Shown: in pieces, positions 24,831 through 34,512 of the stretch
Layout of the letters: each line of letters begins with the position of its first letter
Position numbering within the stretch: the first letter of the stretch is position 1
Origin: Deltaproteobacteria bacterium
GTDB taxonomy: Bacteria; Myxococcota_A; UBA9160; UBA4427
Assembly (NCBI GenBank): GCA_016713665.1
Contig: JADJOR010000009.1
Span: forward strand, 62,001-126,000
DNA length: 64,000 nucleotides
Direction of reading: 5' to 3'
Program-made: the position numbers and the translations under genes
The notes under the pieces: model-generated
The model's database searches: none
What the model was told of the DNA's origin: nothing
The model's input: only the letters and a program-made list of their open reading frames with translations

Positions 24831-25673
24831 TCAGTCTTCGGGAATCGCCGCCAGGATCGCCGCGAAGCGCGCTTCGAGCGCCGCGCGCGTCGTGGCATGG
24901 GTCAGGATCCAGAACCGATCGCGGCGGATCCCCTCGAGCACGATCGCCGCGACCTGCTCCGGCGACTTGCCGTCCGGGCCCGACAGGCCGTCGCGGATCA
25001 TCAATCGGACCTGCTCGGCGACCGGCGTGCGCAGCTCGCTGCCGAGCGCCGCCGGTCGATTGCGCTCCGCCTCCATCACGTTCGTCGTCACCGACCCCGG
25101 GCAGAGCACGCTGACCCGGACCTCGCTCCCCTCCGCCTGGAGCTCGTCGCGCAGCGTCTCCGAGAGCGAGACGACGCCGACCTTGCTGACGGCGTAGGGC
25201 CCGATGAACGGGACACCGCTCCAGAGGCCCGCGACGGAGGACGTGCTCACGATGTGGGCCGGTCGGCCCTGGGCGCGCAGGATCGGCATGAAGCTCCGGA
25301 TCCCGTGGACGACGCCCCAGAGATTGACGTCGAGGACCCAGCGCCAGTCGGCGAGGGTCTGGTCGGCGAGCGCATTGAAGGTCGAGACCCCGGCGTTGTT
25401 GCAGAGGACGTCGACGCGGCCGAAGCGCTCGACGCTCGTGCGCGCGAGGCGATCGACGGCCTCGGCATCGGCCACGTCGGTCGGGAGTGCGAGCGCGTCG
25501 ACGCTCTTCGCGCGAAGCATGCTCGCGACCCGCTCGAGCGCCTCGGCCTCGACATCGGCGAGCACGACGCGCATGCCCAGCTCCCCGAACGCGGCCGCCA
25601 GGGCCGCACCGATGCCGCTCGCCGCGCCGGTCACGACGGCGACGTGACCGGGTCGAAGGACGTTCTCGCTCAT
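24831..25673 (-). CDS. SDR-family oxidoreductase
   Basis: 280 residues: 'VVTGAASGIGAALAAAFG', 'ADVEAEALERV' (Asp favours NAD), 'LCNNAGVS', 'VSTSSVAGLWSG' (Ser) and 'YAVSKVGVVSL' (Tyr, Lys). Closely similar in layout to the SDR at 12873 ('LCPGSVTTNV', 'ILEGIRRDRFWILTH'), suggesting paralogues acting on related alcohols. It is separated by 280 gene-free bases from the SDR downstream on the same strand. Confidence 0.9.
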   Translation of the reverse strand: MSENVLRPGHVAVVTGAASGIGAALAAAFGELGMRVVLADVEAEALERVASMLRAKSVDALALPTDVADAEAVDRLARTSVERFGRVDVLCNNAGVSTFNALADQTLADWRWVLDVNLWGVVHGIRSFMPILRAQGRPAHIVSTSSVAGLWSGVPFIGPYAVSKVGVVSLSETLRDELQAEGSEVRVSVLCPGSVTTNVMEAERNRPAALGSELRTPVAEQVRLMIRDGLSGPDGKSPEQVAAIVLEGIRRDRFWILTHATTRAALEARFAAILAAIPED

Positions 25674-26012
25674 GAATCGGGCGCTCCTTGCGGATGATGG
25701 CGTCGCGCGTGCGAGTCTTGCACACGCGGTGATCCTGCTCCATGCGAGCGCTCTCGTCCGCGCTGACGGACACGCCCGCGGGAGGCGTTGCGCTCGGACT
25801 CTGGAATGGAAGGTTTTTCGAACTCGAGGTCAGGGATTCGTCGAGGATCGATGCGCGACTCCGATTAACATGCCGGGCGTGCGTCGACGCGTGCATGCGA
25901 GGTCCGGACCGTCACGGAGCTCGTCGCCGGATTCGCGATCGTGGCGTGGAGGTCCCCGCCGCGATCGCGTTGCGATCCGGAGCAGGCGCAGGCGAGAAAA
26001 CGAGGAGAGTTC
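25674..26012. other. Divergent intergenic region (SDR / exported protein)
   Basis: 339 bases without a gene. Promoters for the SDR (minus) and the exported protein (plus) must lie here. I see no clear operator, hairpin or repeat; GAGGAGAG at 26001-26008 is the ribosome-binding site of the plus-strand gene. Confidence 0.4.
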
Positions 26013-26816
26013 ATGCATCCGAACGGAGTCGTTCGATTCGTCCTGGCCATCCTGGGCGTTCTGGTCTTGTCGGGGGGCGCTTGCGATTCGGATCGGGATA
26101 GCTCGACCGTCGGGACCGCCGAGATGACCGCCCGCTTCGTCGCCCGCGCGAACGCCTCGGGCGTGACGAAGATCGTGGCCGAGCTGCTCGTCCCCGGCGA
26201 TCTCGTCCTCGAGAACGTCGACCTGAACGGCGGGGATCGACTGATCGCGACGAAGCGCGATCCCGGATCCATCGATGGGAATGATCGCGTGATGGTCGAG
26301 CACGACGACCACGTCGAAACGAGCTACGGCGCGAATTTCCAGACCGGCGAGCAGGACACGCAAATCGAGATCGACTTCGACCGCAGCGCCTCGGGCCAGA
26401 CCGACGCGAATGGCTCGTCGGTGACCCTGCCTTCGCCCTTCGCGCTGCAGTGGGTGAGCGATCCGGTCGCCCTGACCCCGGCTCCGCGCTTCTTCTCACG
26501 CAGCAGCGCCACCCCCTACTACGTCGTCTGGGATCCCTCCGGCGCGCCCGAGTTCGAGGCCGGCGACGTGCTCGTCTACGCGGTCACCGGCCGCTGCATC
26601 CAGACCCTCGAAGGAACGATCGACTGGGCCGGGGGCGAGGACGCCCTCGAGCTGACCGCGGCCCTCGAGGATGCGGATCCGCCGCAAGACGATCGCGGCT
26701 GTCCGATCCGCGTCGAGTTCACGCTGCAGCGACCGGGGACGGTCGCGGCCGCTTTCGCGGGGGGGAGCTTCGTCGGCGCCCAGGGCCGGGTCCTCAAGCT
26801 GCAGACCGTGCCCTGA
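26013..26816 (+). CDS. Exported protein of unknown function (possible lipoprotein)
   Basis: 267 residues, ATG 26013 after a strong GAGGAG. Signal peptide with hydrophobic core 'VLAILGVLVLSGGAC'; Cys24 could be lipidated, but the lipobox is poor (Gly at -3), so either signal peptidase I or II may act. The mature part is beta-rich with 'PSPFALQWVSDPVALTPAP' and two further cysteines ('TGRCIQTLEG', 'DDRGCPIRVEF') that may form a disulfide. I do not recognise the family. Confidence 0.7.
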   Translation: MHPNGVVRFVLAILGVLVLSGGACDSDRDSSTVGTAEMTARFVARANASGVTKIVAELLVPGDLVLENVDLNGGDRLIATKRDPGSIDGNDRVMVEHDDHVETSYGANFQTGEQDTQIEIDFDRSASGQTDANGSSVTLPSPFALQWVSDPVALTPAPRFFSRSSATPYYVVWDPSGAPEFEAGDVLVYAVTGRCIQTLEGTIDWAGGEDALELTAALEDADPPQDDRGCPIRVEFTLQRPGTVAAAFAGGSFVGAQGRVLKLQTVP

Positions 26817-26837
26817 GCGTCCGCCCTCGTCGGAGGT

Positions 26838-27647
26838 CTAGATCTCGCCCATCGGGAAGGGGAACTTCGCGCCGACGGCGCCGTCGACGGACAGGAACTG
26901 ACCGGAGACGTAGGCCGCCATGTCCGAGGCGAGGAAGAGCAGCGTCGAGGCGATGTTCGAGGGCTGGGCGACGCGGCGAAGCGGCGCGTTCGCCGCGTTG
27001 CGGGCGCGGCCCTCCTCGCCGAGCAGCGCGCCGATGCGCGGCGTCCAGACGACGCCCGGGGCGATCGCGTTGACGCGGATGCCCTTCGGACCGAGCTCGA
27101 CCGAGGCCGTGCGCACGAGGGACATCAGCCCGGCCTTCGCGGCGCCGTAGGCGCCGTGGCGCGGGGCGGAGGTGATCCCGGAGGCGGATGCGACGAAGGT
27201 CATCGTGCCGCCGCCGTTGGCTTCGAGCAGCGGCGTCGCGTGCTGGATCGCGAGCCAGGCATGGCGCAGGTTCATGGCGAAATGCCAGTCCCAGAGCGCG
27301 TCGTCGAGCTCGAGCAGGGTCGCATAACGGGCAATGCCGACGATGTCGATGATCCCGTCGAGCTTTCCACCGAAGGCGTCGCCCACGTCCTGGAACAGGC
27401 GCGCGACGCTCGCGCGATCGGTCGCATCGCCGGTCCAGGCGATCGAGTCGTTCCCGCATTCCTTCGCGATGTCCTCCGCCCGCTCGCGCTCGATGTCGAC
27501 ACAGACGATGCGAGCACCGTTCTGGACCAGCGCGTGGGCGGTCTGTCGGCCCATCCCCTGGCCGGCGCCGATCACGACGTATCGCCGTCCGTCGAGGCGC
27601 AGCATGTTCGCGTAATCGGCAATCGGAGTGTCGTCGGCGCGGGTCAT
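26838..27647 (-). CDS. SDR-family oxidoreductase
   Basis: 269 residues: 'VIGAGQGMGRQTAHALV', 'CVDIERERAED' (Asp, NAD-type), 'IIDIVGIARYATLL', 'TFVASASGITSAPRHGAYGAAKAGLMS' with catalytic Ser, Tyr and Lys, and 'GQFLSVDGAVGAKFPFPMGEI' at the end. The start is the single ATG at 27647. It lies 75 bases downstream of a P450 gene on the same strand, so P450 hydroxylation followed by SDR oxidation is a plausible two-step unit. Confidence 0.9.
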   Translation of the reverse strand: MTRADDTPIADYANMLRLDGRRYVVIGAGQGMGRQTAHALVQNGARIVCVDIERERAEDIAKECGNDSIAWTGDATDRASVARLFQDVGDAFGGKLDGIIDIVGIARYATLLELDDALWDWHFAMNLRHAWLAIQHATPLLEANGGGTMTFVASASGITSAPRHGAYGAAKAGLMSLVRTASVELGPKGIRVNAIAPGVVWTPRIGALLGEEGRARNAANAPLRRVAQPSNIASTLLFLASDMAAYVSGQFLSVDGAVGAKFPFPMGEI

Positions 27648-27721
27648 GATGGTTCGGACTCCTTCGTCTTCTTTCGATCGGCAGTGGACTTGCGCGCGGC
27701 GGGCTCGCCCCGCCGCTCGGC

Positions 27722-28891
27722 TCAGCGCCTCCGCAGCTCGACGCGCAGCGAGTCCGGCCGGCGCAGCACCGTCCCCGTCGGCCGGGACGCCGCCTCGTCG
27801 ACGAGCCGCATCTTCGGCAGCCGCTCGCAGAAGACGTCGAGGGTCACCGCGAGCTCCTTGCGCGCGATGTGCATGCCGGGGCATTGGCGCGCGCCCGGGC
27901 CGAAGGTCAGCAGATGGCCGGGATCGCGGGTCGGATCGAAGCGGTGGGGGTCGCGGTAGGCGCGGGGATCGCGATTGGCCGCGGCGTAGCAGAAGAGGAC
28001 CCAGGCATCGGCCGGGATCTGCACGCCTTCGAACTCGATCGGCTCCGATGCCGAGACTCGAGGCGTGATGGCGACCGGGCTCTCCCAGCGAAGCAGCTCC
28101 TCGATCGAGTCCTCCCGCGAGCCGGGCTTCTCGACGGCATGCTTCCAGCGTTCGGCGTCGACGAGCAGGGCGTAGAGCAGGCTTCCGATCGCGCTCGAGG
28201 TCGTCTCCGCGCCGGTCGGAAAGAGCAGACGGATGTGCGACAGGACCTCGTCGTCGGTGAGCCGCCGGCCCTCGACCTCCGCGAGCAGGAGCTGGGAGAG
28301 GACGTCGCCCCGCGGCGCCCGCCGCCGCTCGCGCACGAGGGGCTCGAGGTAGGTCGTGAACTCCTGACCTGCCCGGCGCGCGCCCTCCGGATCGAAGGGG
28401 AACGAGAGGAGCCCGTTCGCCCAGCGCTGGAAGTCGCGCTCCGCCTCGCGCGGAATGCCGAGCATGCTGCAGATGATCGCGAGCGGGAAGCGACGGGCGA
28501 AGCCCTCCATCAGGTCGACGACGGGCTCGTCCTCGAAGACGTCGATCAGCTCGTGGGCCAGCTCGATCATCGGCCCGCGATCGGCGCGGGCGACGGCGAT
28601 CGGCCGGAAGGTCGGCGTCGCGAGCCTTCGATAGATCTGATGCTCGGGCTCGTCCATCGAGATGAAGCTGCGGCCGATCGGCGGCTCGGTATGGCGACGA
28701 TAGGCGGGACCCTGCGGAAAACGCTCGCTGTCGCGGAGCGCCCGCTCGAGCGCCGCATGCCGCGTGATCAGCCACGCCGGCTCGCCGCCGAAGCGAACCG
28801 GCACGACGGGCGCCCTCGCGCGAAGCTCGTCGAGGAGGTCGTGGTATCGCTGGCCGGGAAATCCGCCGGCCGTGAAATCGATCTCGCTCAC
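27722..28891 (-). CDS. Cytochrome P450
   Basis: 389 residues from GTG 28891. I-helix 'LFPTGAETTSSAIG', ExxR in 'SIEELLRWESPV', 'DPHRFDPTRDPGHLLTFGPGARQCPGMHIARKE' region with the haem-binding Cys in 'FGPGARQCPG' (Arg-Gln where His-x is usual). Soluble bacterial type, no membrane anchor. Divergently transcribed from a second P450 across 198 bases and followed by an SDR. No ferredoxin or reductase gene is nearby. The longer frame upstream overlaps the divergent gene and lacks coding character. Confidence 0.9.
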   Translation of the reverse strand: MSEIDFTAGGFPGQRYHDLLDELRARAPVVPVRFGGEPAWLITRHAALERALRDSERFPQGPAYRRHTEPPIGRSFISMDEPEHQIYRRLATPTFRPIAVARADRGPMIELAHELIDVFEDEPVVDLMEGFARRFPLAIICSMLGIPREAERDFQRWANGLLSFPFDPEGARRAGQEFTTYLEPLVRERRRAPRGDVLSQLLLAEVEGRRLTDDEVLSHIRLLFPTGAETTSSAIGSLLYALLVDAERWKHAVEKPGSREDSIEELLRWESPVAITPRVSASEPIEFEGVQIPADAWVLFCYAAANRDPRAYRDPHRFDPTRDPGHLLTFGPGARQCPGMHIARKELAVTLDVFCERLPKMRLVDEAASRPTGTVLRRPDSLRVELRRR

Positions 28892-29089
28892 GCGCGCCTC
28901 CTCGTCGCTCCGAGATCTACGGTATCGGAATTGGAGTCGCCGGCGAGGGCCGCGAAAGGGCGGGCCGCGTCGGATCCCGATTCGCCGGGTCGATGGGTGC
29001 ACCGCGGATCGTCGATCGACGGACCTCGACCCGCCCGCTGGCGCCCCGTGCCCATTTGATCGATCGTCCCGGGCGGGAGAGTTCTTCTC

Positions 29090-30319
29090 ATGCGCGAAGC
29101 CCCCGCCGCGTCCGTCGACCCGACGCTCTCGTTCGACCCCCACGACCGCCGCTTCGTCGAGGACGGCGTTCCCTTCGACGTGCTCGCGCGGATCCGCCGC
29201 GAGCAGCCCGTCTATCGCACGCCGTCCGGGGCCTGGTATCTCTCGCGCCACGCAGACGTCGAGGCCGCGCTCGTCGACGTCGACACCTTCCGCGCGGAGC
29301 TCGGCCCGATCACCGGCATTCCCGCCGGCTGCGCCACGATCCCCGAAGAGCAGCATTTCCTCTCCGAGATCCCCGAGCCGCGCCACGGCCGCATCCGCCG
29401 CCTGTTCAACGCGATCTTCGCGTGGCACCGCGTGCGACAGCTCGAGCCGATCCTCGAGGCGGAGTGCAACCGATTGGTCGACGGGCTCTTCGCGGCCTGC
29501 GCTGCGGGGCGCGCGCCCGATCTCCACGGCGAGTACGCGCTCTCGATCCCGGCCTTCGCGATGGCCCACATCATGGGGCTCGGGCGCGAGGCGGTCGGGC
29601 TCTTCATGCAGTGGTCGATGGACGGGACGATGATGACGCGCCCGGCGACGCCCGGCGTTGCGCCCGAGGGCCCGGCGAGCCACGTCTACTTCCGCGCGCG
29701 CATCGCCGAGCAGCGCGCGCTGCCCGAGCCGACGAACCACGTCTTCAAGGTTTTGCTCGGCGCCGAGATCGACGGGCGACCGCTCTCCGATCAGGAGCTC
29801 ACGACGCAGCTCCATTTCATGGTCCAGGCCGGCGTCCACACGACACGTTCGTTCCTGGCCCATCTCGTCAATCGACTCGTCCAGGATCCCGCGCTCTTTG
29901 CGCGCCTCGACGCCGACCGCGAGCAGATCCCGCTCTACCTCGAGGAATCCCTGCGCCACGACGCGCCCGTCCAACGCACGACGCGCATCGCGACCCGCGA
30001 CGTCGAGATCGGTGGCGTCCTCATCAAGCAGGGCGAGACCGTCGAGATGGGGATCGGCTCCGCGAATCGGGACGAGGCCCAGCACGAAGCGCCGGCCGAG
30101 TTCCGCCTCGACCGGAGCGATCCGCGCGGCCATCTCGCCTTCGGCGCGGGCTCCCACGTCTGTCCGGGCGCGATGCTGGCGCGGCTCGAGGGGGCGACGG
30201 CGGTGCGCGTGCTGCTCGACCGGGCGAAGGCGCTCGAGCGGGTCCCCGGCGTGATCTATCCGCCGCTGCCGGGGAGCCTCGGGCATCAGCCGGTTCCGGC
30301 GCGGCTCGTCGGGCGCTGA
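29090..30319 (+). CDS. Cytochrome P450 with an atypical I-helix
   Basis: 409 residues. Haem loop 'AFGAGSHVCPGAMLARLEG' and ExxR in 'YLEESLRHDAPVQRTTR' are canonical. The I-helix reads 'FMVQAGVHTTRSFLA': the usual acidic residue before the Thr pair (AGxET/DT) is His. That residue takes part in proton delivery, so chemistry may differ. 'PEEQHFLSEIPEPRHGRIRRLFN' is the usual substrate-contact region. ATG 29090, about 6 bases after GGGAGAG. Divergent from the P450 at 27722, perhaps sharing one regulator. Confidence 0.9.
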   Translation: MREAPAASVDPTLSFDPHDRRFVEDGVPFDVLARIRREQPVYRTPSGAWYLSRHADVEAALVDVDTFRAELGPITGIPAGCATIPEEQHFLSEIPEPRHGRIRRLFNAIFAWHRVRQLEPILEAECNRLVDGLFAACAAGRAPDLHGEYALSIPAFAMAHIMGLGREAVGLFMQWSMDGTMMTRPATPGVAPEGPASHVYFRARIAEQRALPEPTNHVFKVLLGAEIDGRPLSDQELTTQLHFMVQAGVHTTRSFLAHLVNRLVQDPALFARLDADREQIPLYLEESLRHDAPVQRTTRIATRDVEIGGVLIKQGETVEMGIGSANRDEAQHEAPAEFRLDRSDPRGHLAFGAGSHVCPGAMLARLEGATAVRVLLDRAKALERVPGVIYPPLPGSLGHQPVPARLVGR

Positions 30320-30440
30320 CGGGGCGGCATCCGTCGCTGCACGGTCGACGCTCTTCCTTCAAGCGAAGACCGGATGGCCACGCTTCGAGTGCGCCGCCTA
30401 GCGTTTCCCTCCGCCTCATCCGGGGCATGGAGGGCGAACC

Positions 30441-31737
30441 GTGTTCCTGCCGGGAGTCTCTGGGATGGGTCGCCGCGTCACTCGGCGAGGGATGCTCGCC
30501 TCCGCCGTCGCATGCGCGGCCCTTCCGTTCGGCATCGCCCGCGCCGCTTCCTTCCTGCCGATCGCGCCCACGGACACGGATCCGGATCACGTCGTCCTGT
30601 TGGGCGGGCTCTCCGGGAATGGACAGGTCGCCGTCGGGCAGCGCTACTGCCTTCGCAATTGCAGCGACGGTCCCTTCACCGAAGCGATCCGCTGGACGGA
30701 GGCGGGCGGCTTCGAGCGGCTCGGGCTCCTGCCGGGCGGCACCGCGGAGAGCGGAGCGCTCGGGATCGACGACGACGGATCGCACGTCGTCGGCTTCTCC
30801 GACGCCGCGCTCGGACTGGCGGCCTTCCGCTGGCGCCGCGACACGGGGATGGTCGACCTCGATCCCGGACCGCCCGCCGGGCTCGACTCGCGCTTCAGTG
30901 TCGCGATCGATGTCTCTGCAGACAGCTCGGTCGTCGTCGGATATCGCATCGTCGAGCGCAGAGTGAGTCCCGATGGAGAGCGCACGGACACGATCACCCA
31001 GCCGTTCGTCTGGACCGAGGCGGGCGGGATGCGCGGGCTCGAGGTGCCCGATCCGCGCGGATTGTTCAACGAGGCCCATGCCGTGTCGCGGGATGGACGA
31101 TTCGTCGTCGGCTCGGTCGAGACCTTGCGAGGCGTCGAGGCATTCGTCTGGGACGAAGCGAGCGGGCTGCAGACCCTCGGCGGACCCCTCGCGGCCGGTT
31201 TCATCCAGGCGGATGCGAGAGCCGTCTCGGACGATGGCGGGACGATCGTCGGCGGAGGCGCGATCTCGATCGACGAGGGGCCGGGGGCGAGAGCAAGGCT
31301 TCTATTCCCCGGCGGGCGGCATGCAGCGTCTGGGGGACTCGGCGTCGCGCTGGGCGACGAGCAGCGCGAGCGCCGTGTCGGGCGACGGATCGGTCGTCGT
31401 CGGAAGCGGTCGACGAAACGCGCTCGACGAAGAAGGTGAGGCCTTCGTCTTCGACGTCGACCACGGGGCCCGGCCCCTCGTCGAAGTGCTCGCATCGCTG
31501 GGCATCGCTCTCCCGGGCTGGCGACTGACGAGTGCCGATTCGATCTCTGCCGATGGCCGGACCATTCTCGGCAATGCCCTCGATCCCGAGGGCCAGCTCC
31601 GCTCGTTCATCGCCGTGATCCCGGAGCCGGCGACGGCAGTGCTCGTGGGCGCGGGCCTGGTTGGCCTCGCGTGGCATCGGCGGCGGCGCGGTCGTTCGAG
31701 CGGAGAAATCGCCCTGCGGGGACATCTTTCTATATAG
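30441..31737 (+). CDS. HAF-repeat exported protein with PEP-CTERM tail, one frameshift
   Basis: GTG 30441 has GGAGGG upstream; ATG 30465 is an alternative. The N-terminus 'RRVTRRGMLASAVACAALP' is twin-arginine-like. HAF-type repeats follow ('AIRWTEAGGFERLGLLPGG', 'AFRWRRDTGMVDLDPG', 'PFVWTEAGGMRGLE', 'AFVWDEASGLQTLGG', later 'GGMQRLGDSAS'), expected to form a beta-propeller. At about 31275-31300, in a G-rich stretch (GGGGCCGGGGGCGAG), the frame must change by one base; the new frame gives 'AVSGDGSVVVGSG' and the tail 'VIPEPATAVLVGAGLVGLAWHRRRRG', a PEP-CTERM sorting signal for exosortase. The frame without the shift ends in Arg-rich noise at 31439. Confidence 0.8.
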
Positions 31738-31996
31738 ATGTGCTTGGGGAGCTGGCCGTGCTCCTGGGCGCGCGTTCTCCGGGCGTCGCGCCCTTTCGGA
31801 CGAGGACGTCGTCGGATTCGCGGGGCGATGCGGATGCGGGCCCCGATCGCGATCCCGCCCGCCCCGGGCCGGCGGCGTGGAGCGGGATCGTCGCTGCGAA
31901 GTCGATCCCGAGGACTAGGCTTCGCCGTGAGGACCCGCTACGGTCCCGCCTCCGGCGTTCCCGGTTCTCCACCGACCGCCGTCCGAGAATGGCAGC

Positions 31997-32073
31997 GCGC
32001 CCGTAGCTCAGATGGATAGAGCATCAGCTTGCGGAGCTGAGGGTCGCAAGTTCGAGTCTTGCCGGGCGCGCCA
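31997..32073 (+). tRNA. tRNA-Arg (anticodon GCG), CCA encoded
   Basis: Full cloverleaf: acceptor GCGCCCG/CGGGCGC, D-stem GCTC/GAGC with loop AGATGGATA, anticodon stem TCAGC/GCTGA with loop TTGCGGA (anticodon GCG, bases 34-36), variable GGGTC, T-stem GCAAG/CTTGC with loop TTCGAGT, discriminator G and encoded CCA. Reads CGC and CGU by wobble. Bacteria usually use ACG for these codons. Confidence 0.95.
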
Positions 32074-32189
32074 TTCTTCCAATCGCTCGTCCCGATCTGA
32101 CACGCCTTCGCGTGGTCGGGCATTCACGACTCGTTCATCTCTCTGCATTGCGACAACCTGATGGGCGTTCGCGCATTCCCCCTCGTTCC

Positions 32190-33835
32190 GGTCCCGACGG
32201 AGCGCCCGCCGTCGCCGACTACGAGCGCCATGAACCCGAGAAGACCCTCCGCCACGCGGTCATCCGTGCGGAGCTCGTCCCGTTCCGCGCCCGAGCGAGA
32301 TCGCAGGGGGCTCCCGTCGCCCGTTTCGTCGAACGCGAGATCCGGGCGTATCTCGAGTGTGGCGTGCTGGCCCACGGATTCTCCGCGTTCGCTGCGATGC
32401 CTGCGCCCACGACCGCCTGGTCGTCTTCTCGTGCAAAGGCCGCGGCATCTGCCCCTCCTGCGGCGGTCGCCGGATGGCCGACACCGCGGTCCATCTCGTC
32501 GATCGGGTGCTAGCCGAGGTCCCGATCCGGCAGTGGGTGCTCAAGCTGCCCTATCCGCTTCGCTATCGCTGCGCCTGGAATGCGAAGCTCACGAGCGAAG
32601 TCCTGCGCGCCTTCCTGCGATCCGTCTTCGCAGACCAGCGGCGCCGAGCACGAATCCTCTTCGGCATTCGAAAGGGAGAGTGTGGATCGGTCACGTTCGT
32701 CAACGCTTCGGGTCGGCCCTCAACCTGACGCCGCACTTTCATTCGCTCGTCCTCGACGGGGTTTACCTCGGCCCATCGCACAGCCTCGGAGACTTCGTGG
32801 CCCTTCCACCGCCGAGACCGCCGACGTCGCGCGCGTCCTGGCGGGGACTGCGCGCCGCATCCTGCGTGTTCTCGAACGGCATGGCATCGACGGACAAGAC
32901 GATCCCCTTGCCGGCGACGATCCCCTGATGGCGATGCTCGGGTCGGCCTCGATCCGCTCTCGGATCGCGACGAGTTCCGAAGCGGGCGAGCCGTGGCGAA
33001 GGCTCGGGGATCGCGTCGATCCAGTCGACGAGGACGAGGAAGGCGTCGAGTCCCGCGCTCCGATCCCGCCCCACTTCATCCGCCAGGGCGGCATGAGCCT
33101 GCATGCCGATGTCGCGGTCCCGACAAGGGATCGAAAGCGACTCGAACGGCTTTGCCGCTATGTCGCCCGCCCGCCGCTGGCCCTGGCTCGCCTCGAAGCG
33201 CTGACGGATGGTCGGCTGGCCTATCGGCTCAAGACGCCGTGGCGCGACAGGACGACGCATGTCGTGATGGAGCGGCGGGAGCTGCTCGAACGGCTGGCGC
33301 CGCTGATCCCGCCGCCGCGGGCGCATCAGGTCCGCTATCACGGGGTGCTCGCGCCGTGTGCGAGCGGGCGGGACCGGGTGGTGCCGGCAGGGCCAGATGA
33401 GGCGGAGGCCGCGCCTTCGTCGCCCGCGTCGGAATCGGATGTCGGGTCGACCGGAGCTGCCGACGGGGGAGGGGACGGCGAGACGCTCGTTGGCGGTGCC
33501 TCGTTGGACTCATCCTTACGAGTCGAACAAGCGAATCGATCGCTCGTCGGATCGCATGGGCGGATCTCTTGAAGCGCGTCTTCGAGGTCGACGCGTTTCG
33601 TTGTCCGGCCTGCGGCGGACGGATGCGACTGATCGCCGCCATCACGGATCCCAGCGTGGCGTTCCGGATCCTCGAGTGTCTGGCGCTTCCGCGTCGGGCT
33701 CCGCCGCTCGCGCCTGCGAGCGAGATCGATCGGGAGCCCATCGTCGGCCGCGGCGCGTTCGACAGGACGCCTGCGGAAGCGGATGGGATCCGGGCTTTGA
33801 CTTTGGCCAGTCGCCGGTCGAAGACCCGGTCCTGA
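32190..33835 (+). pseudogene. IS91-family (HUH/Y2) transposase, broken by several frameshifts
   Basis: Recognisable pieces in order across three frames: 'DYERHEPEKTLRHAVIRAEL'; zinc-binding 'VRCDACAHDRLVVFSCKGRG' then 'CPSCGGRRMADTA'; 'VPIRQWVLKLPYPLRYRCAW'; the HUH strand 'LTPHFHSLVLDGVYL'; the Y2 region 'LERLCRYVARPPLALARL' and 'YRLKTPWRDRTTHVV'; 'HQVRYHGVLAP'; and the C-terminal zinc ribbon 'FRCPACGGRMRLIAAITDP'. Frame changes are needed at about 32390, 32690, 32790 and 33540. Rolling-circle transposase in origin, now almost certainly inactive. No start codon with a ribosome-binding site is evident. Confidence 0.85.
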
Positions 33836-33996
33836 GCGACGAGCCTTGAACGTTGGGCTTGCGGGCTCGTCGAGCGCGTGAGCCACGGCGATGGCACATG
33901 CTCGCCCGCGGAAGGCCTATCCCACGGGCGTCGGCGATTCGGCCGGCCACGGACGGGCGGGAAAGCTCAAATTCGTCCCCGGACGGGAACGATGGC

Positions 33997-34061
33997 GGAC
34001 AAGTTGACCCATACGCTCTTACCGGTGGCGAAGAAGAGGCCTCTTCTTCTTCCTATCCGCC
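33997..34061 (+). repeat. IS91-linked repeat, copy A
   Basis: Begins GGACAAGTTGACCC, contains the perfect palindrome GAAGAGGCCTCTTC near its middle and ends CTTCCTATCCGCC. It lies about 160 bases past the transposase remnant, the same relative place as copy C behind the second remnant, so it may be the oriIS-type 3' end. Confidence 0.65.
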
Positions 34062-34129
34062 GCCGCAGTGCCGGCGCCAGACTCGGCGGCGAGAGCTCGT
34101 TCGAGTGCCGTGCGAATGGGTCGGCCCAA

Positions 34130-34489
34130 TCACTGCTGCATCAGCTCGACGCCGGCACACACTGCGACGATCCCGATCTCGAGGGCCAGCAGCGCGCGAA
34201 AGTCCCTCGGCTTCTTCTGTTGCGTGATGCGCAGGTTCTCTCGCGATCGGCTGACATCGCCGCCGTCGAAAAAAACGAGCAGATAGCCAACATCCGATCG
34301 GAACCGGCGTCCGATCCGTACGATCGGCACGACGATGCACAGGGCGAATGCCGAGCCGAGATGCCCGGCTTCGAGGAGTCGCAGACCCGCCCCGAAGAGG
34401 ATCAGGTACGACCCCGCGAGCCAGAAGAGAAGAAACTCATGAGCGATCGGTAGCGCGCTTCGTGCCGCAGTGCGCGCCAGCGATTCCAA
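34130..34489 (-). CDS. Small membrane protein lying between inverted repeats
   Basis: 119 residues with three likely membrane helices: about 18-36 (EFLLFWLAGSYLILFGAG), 45-60 (GSAFALCIVVPIVRIG) and 99-116 (LALEIGIVAVCAGVEL), and a basic loop 'RIGRRFRSD'. The codon pattern is clearly coding on this strand. The start is TTG 34487-34489, or the N-terminus is lost. Family not recognised. It sits between repeat copies A (plus) and B (minus), inside the IS91 debris, and has a lower GC look than its neighbours, so transfer with the element is likely. Confidence 0.5.
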   Translation of the reverse strand: MESLARTAARSALPIAHEFLLFWLAGSYLILFGAGLRLLEAGHLGSAFALCIVVPIVRIGRRFRSDVGYLLVFFDGGDVSRSRENLRITQQKKPRDFRALLALEIGIVAVCAGVELMQQ

Positions 34490-34512
34490 GATGCCGTTTC
34501 ATCGAGCCTCGT

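Noticed and set aside
27722..30286. An 854-residue minus-strand frame fusing the P450 with sequence opposite the second P450
   Set aside because: Only the part up to GTG 28891 shows P450 sequence; the rest is antisense to the divergent P450.
31938..32123. Minus-strand 61-residue open frame containing 'GKTRTCDPQLRKLMLYPSELRA'
   Set aside because: It is the antisense of the tRNA-Arg gene; this peptide is a well-known misannotation produced by reading tRNA genes backwards.
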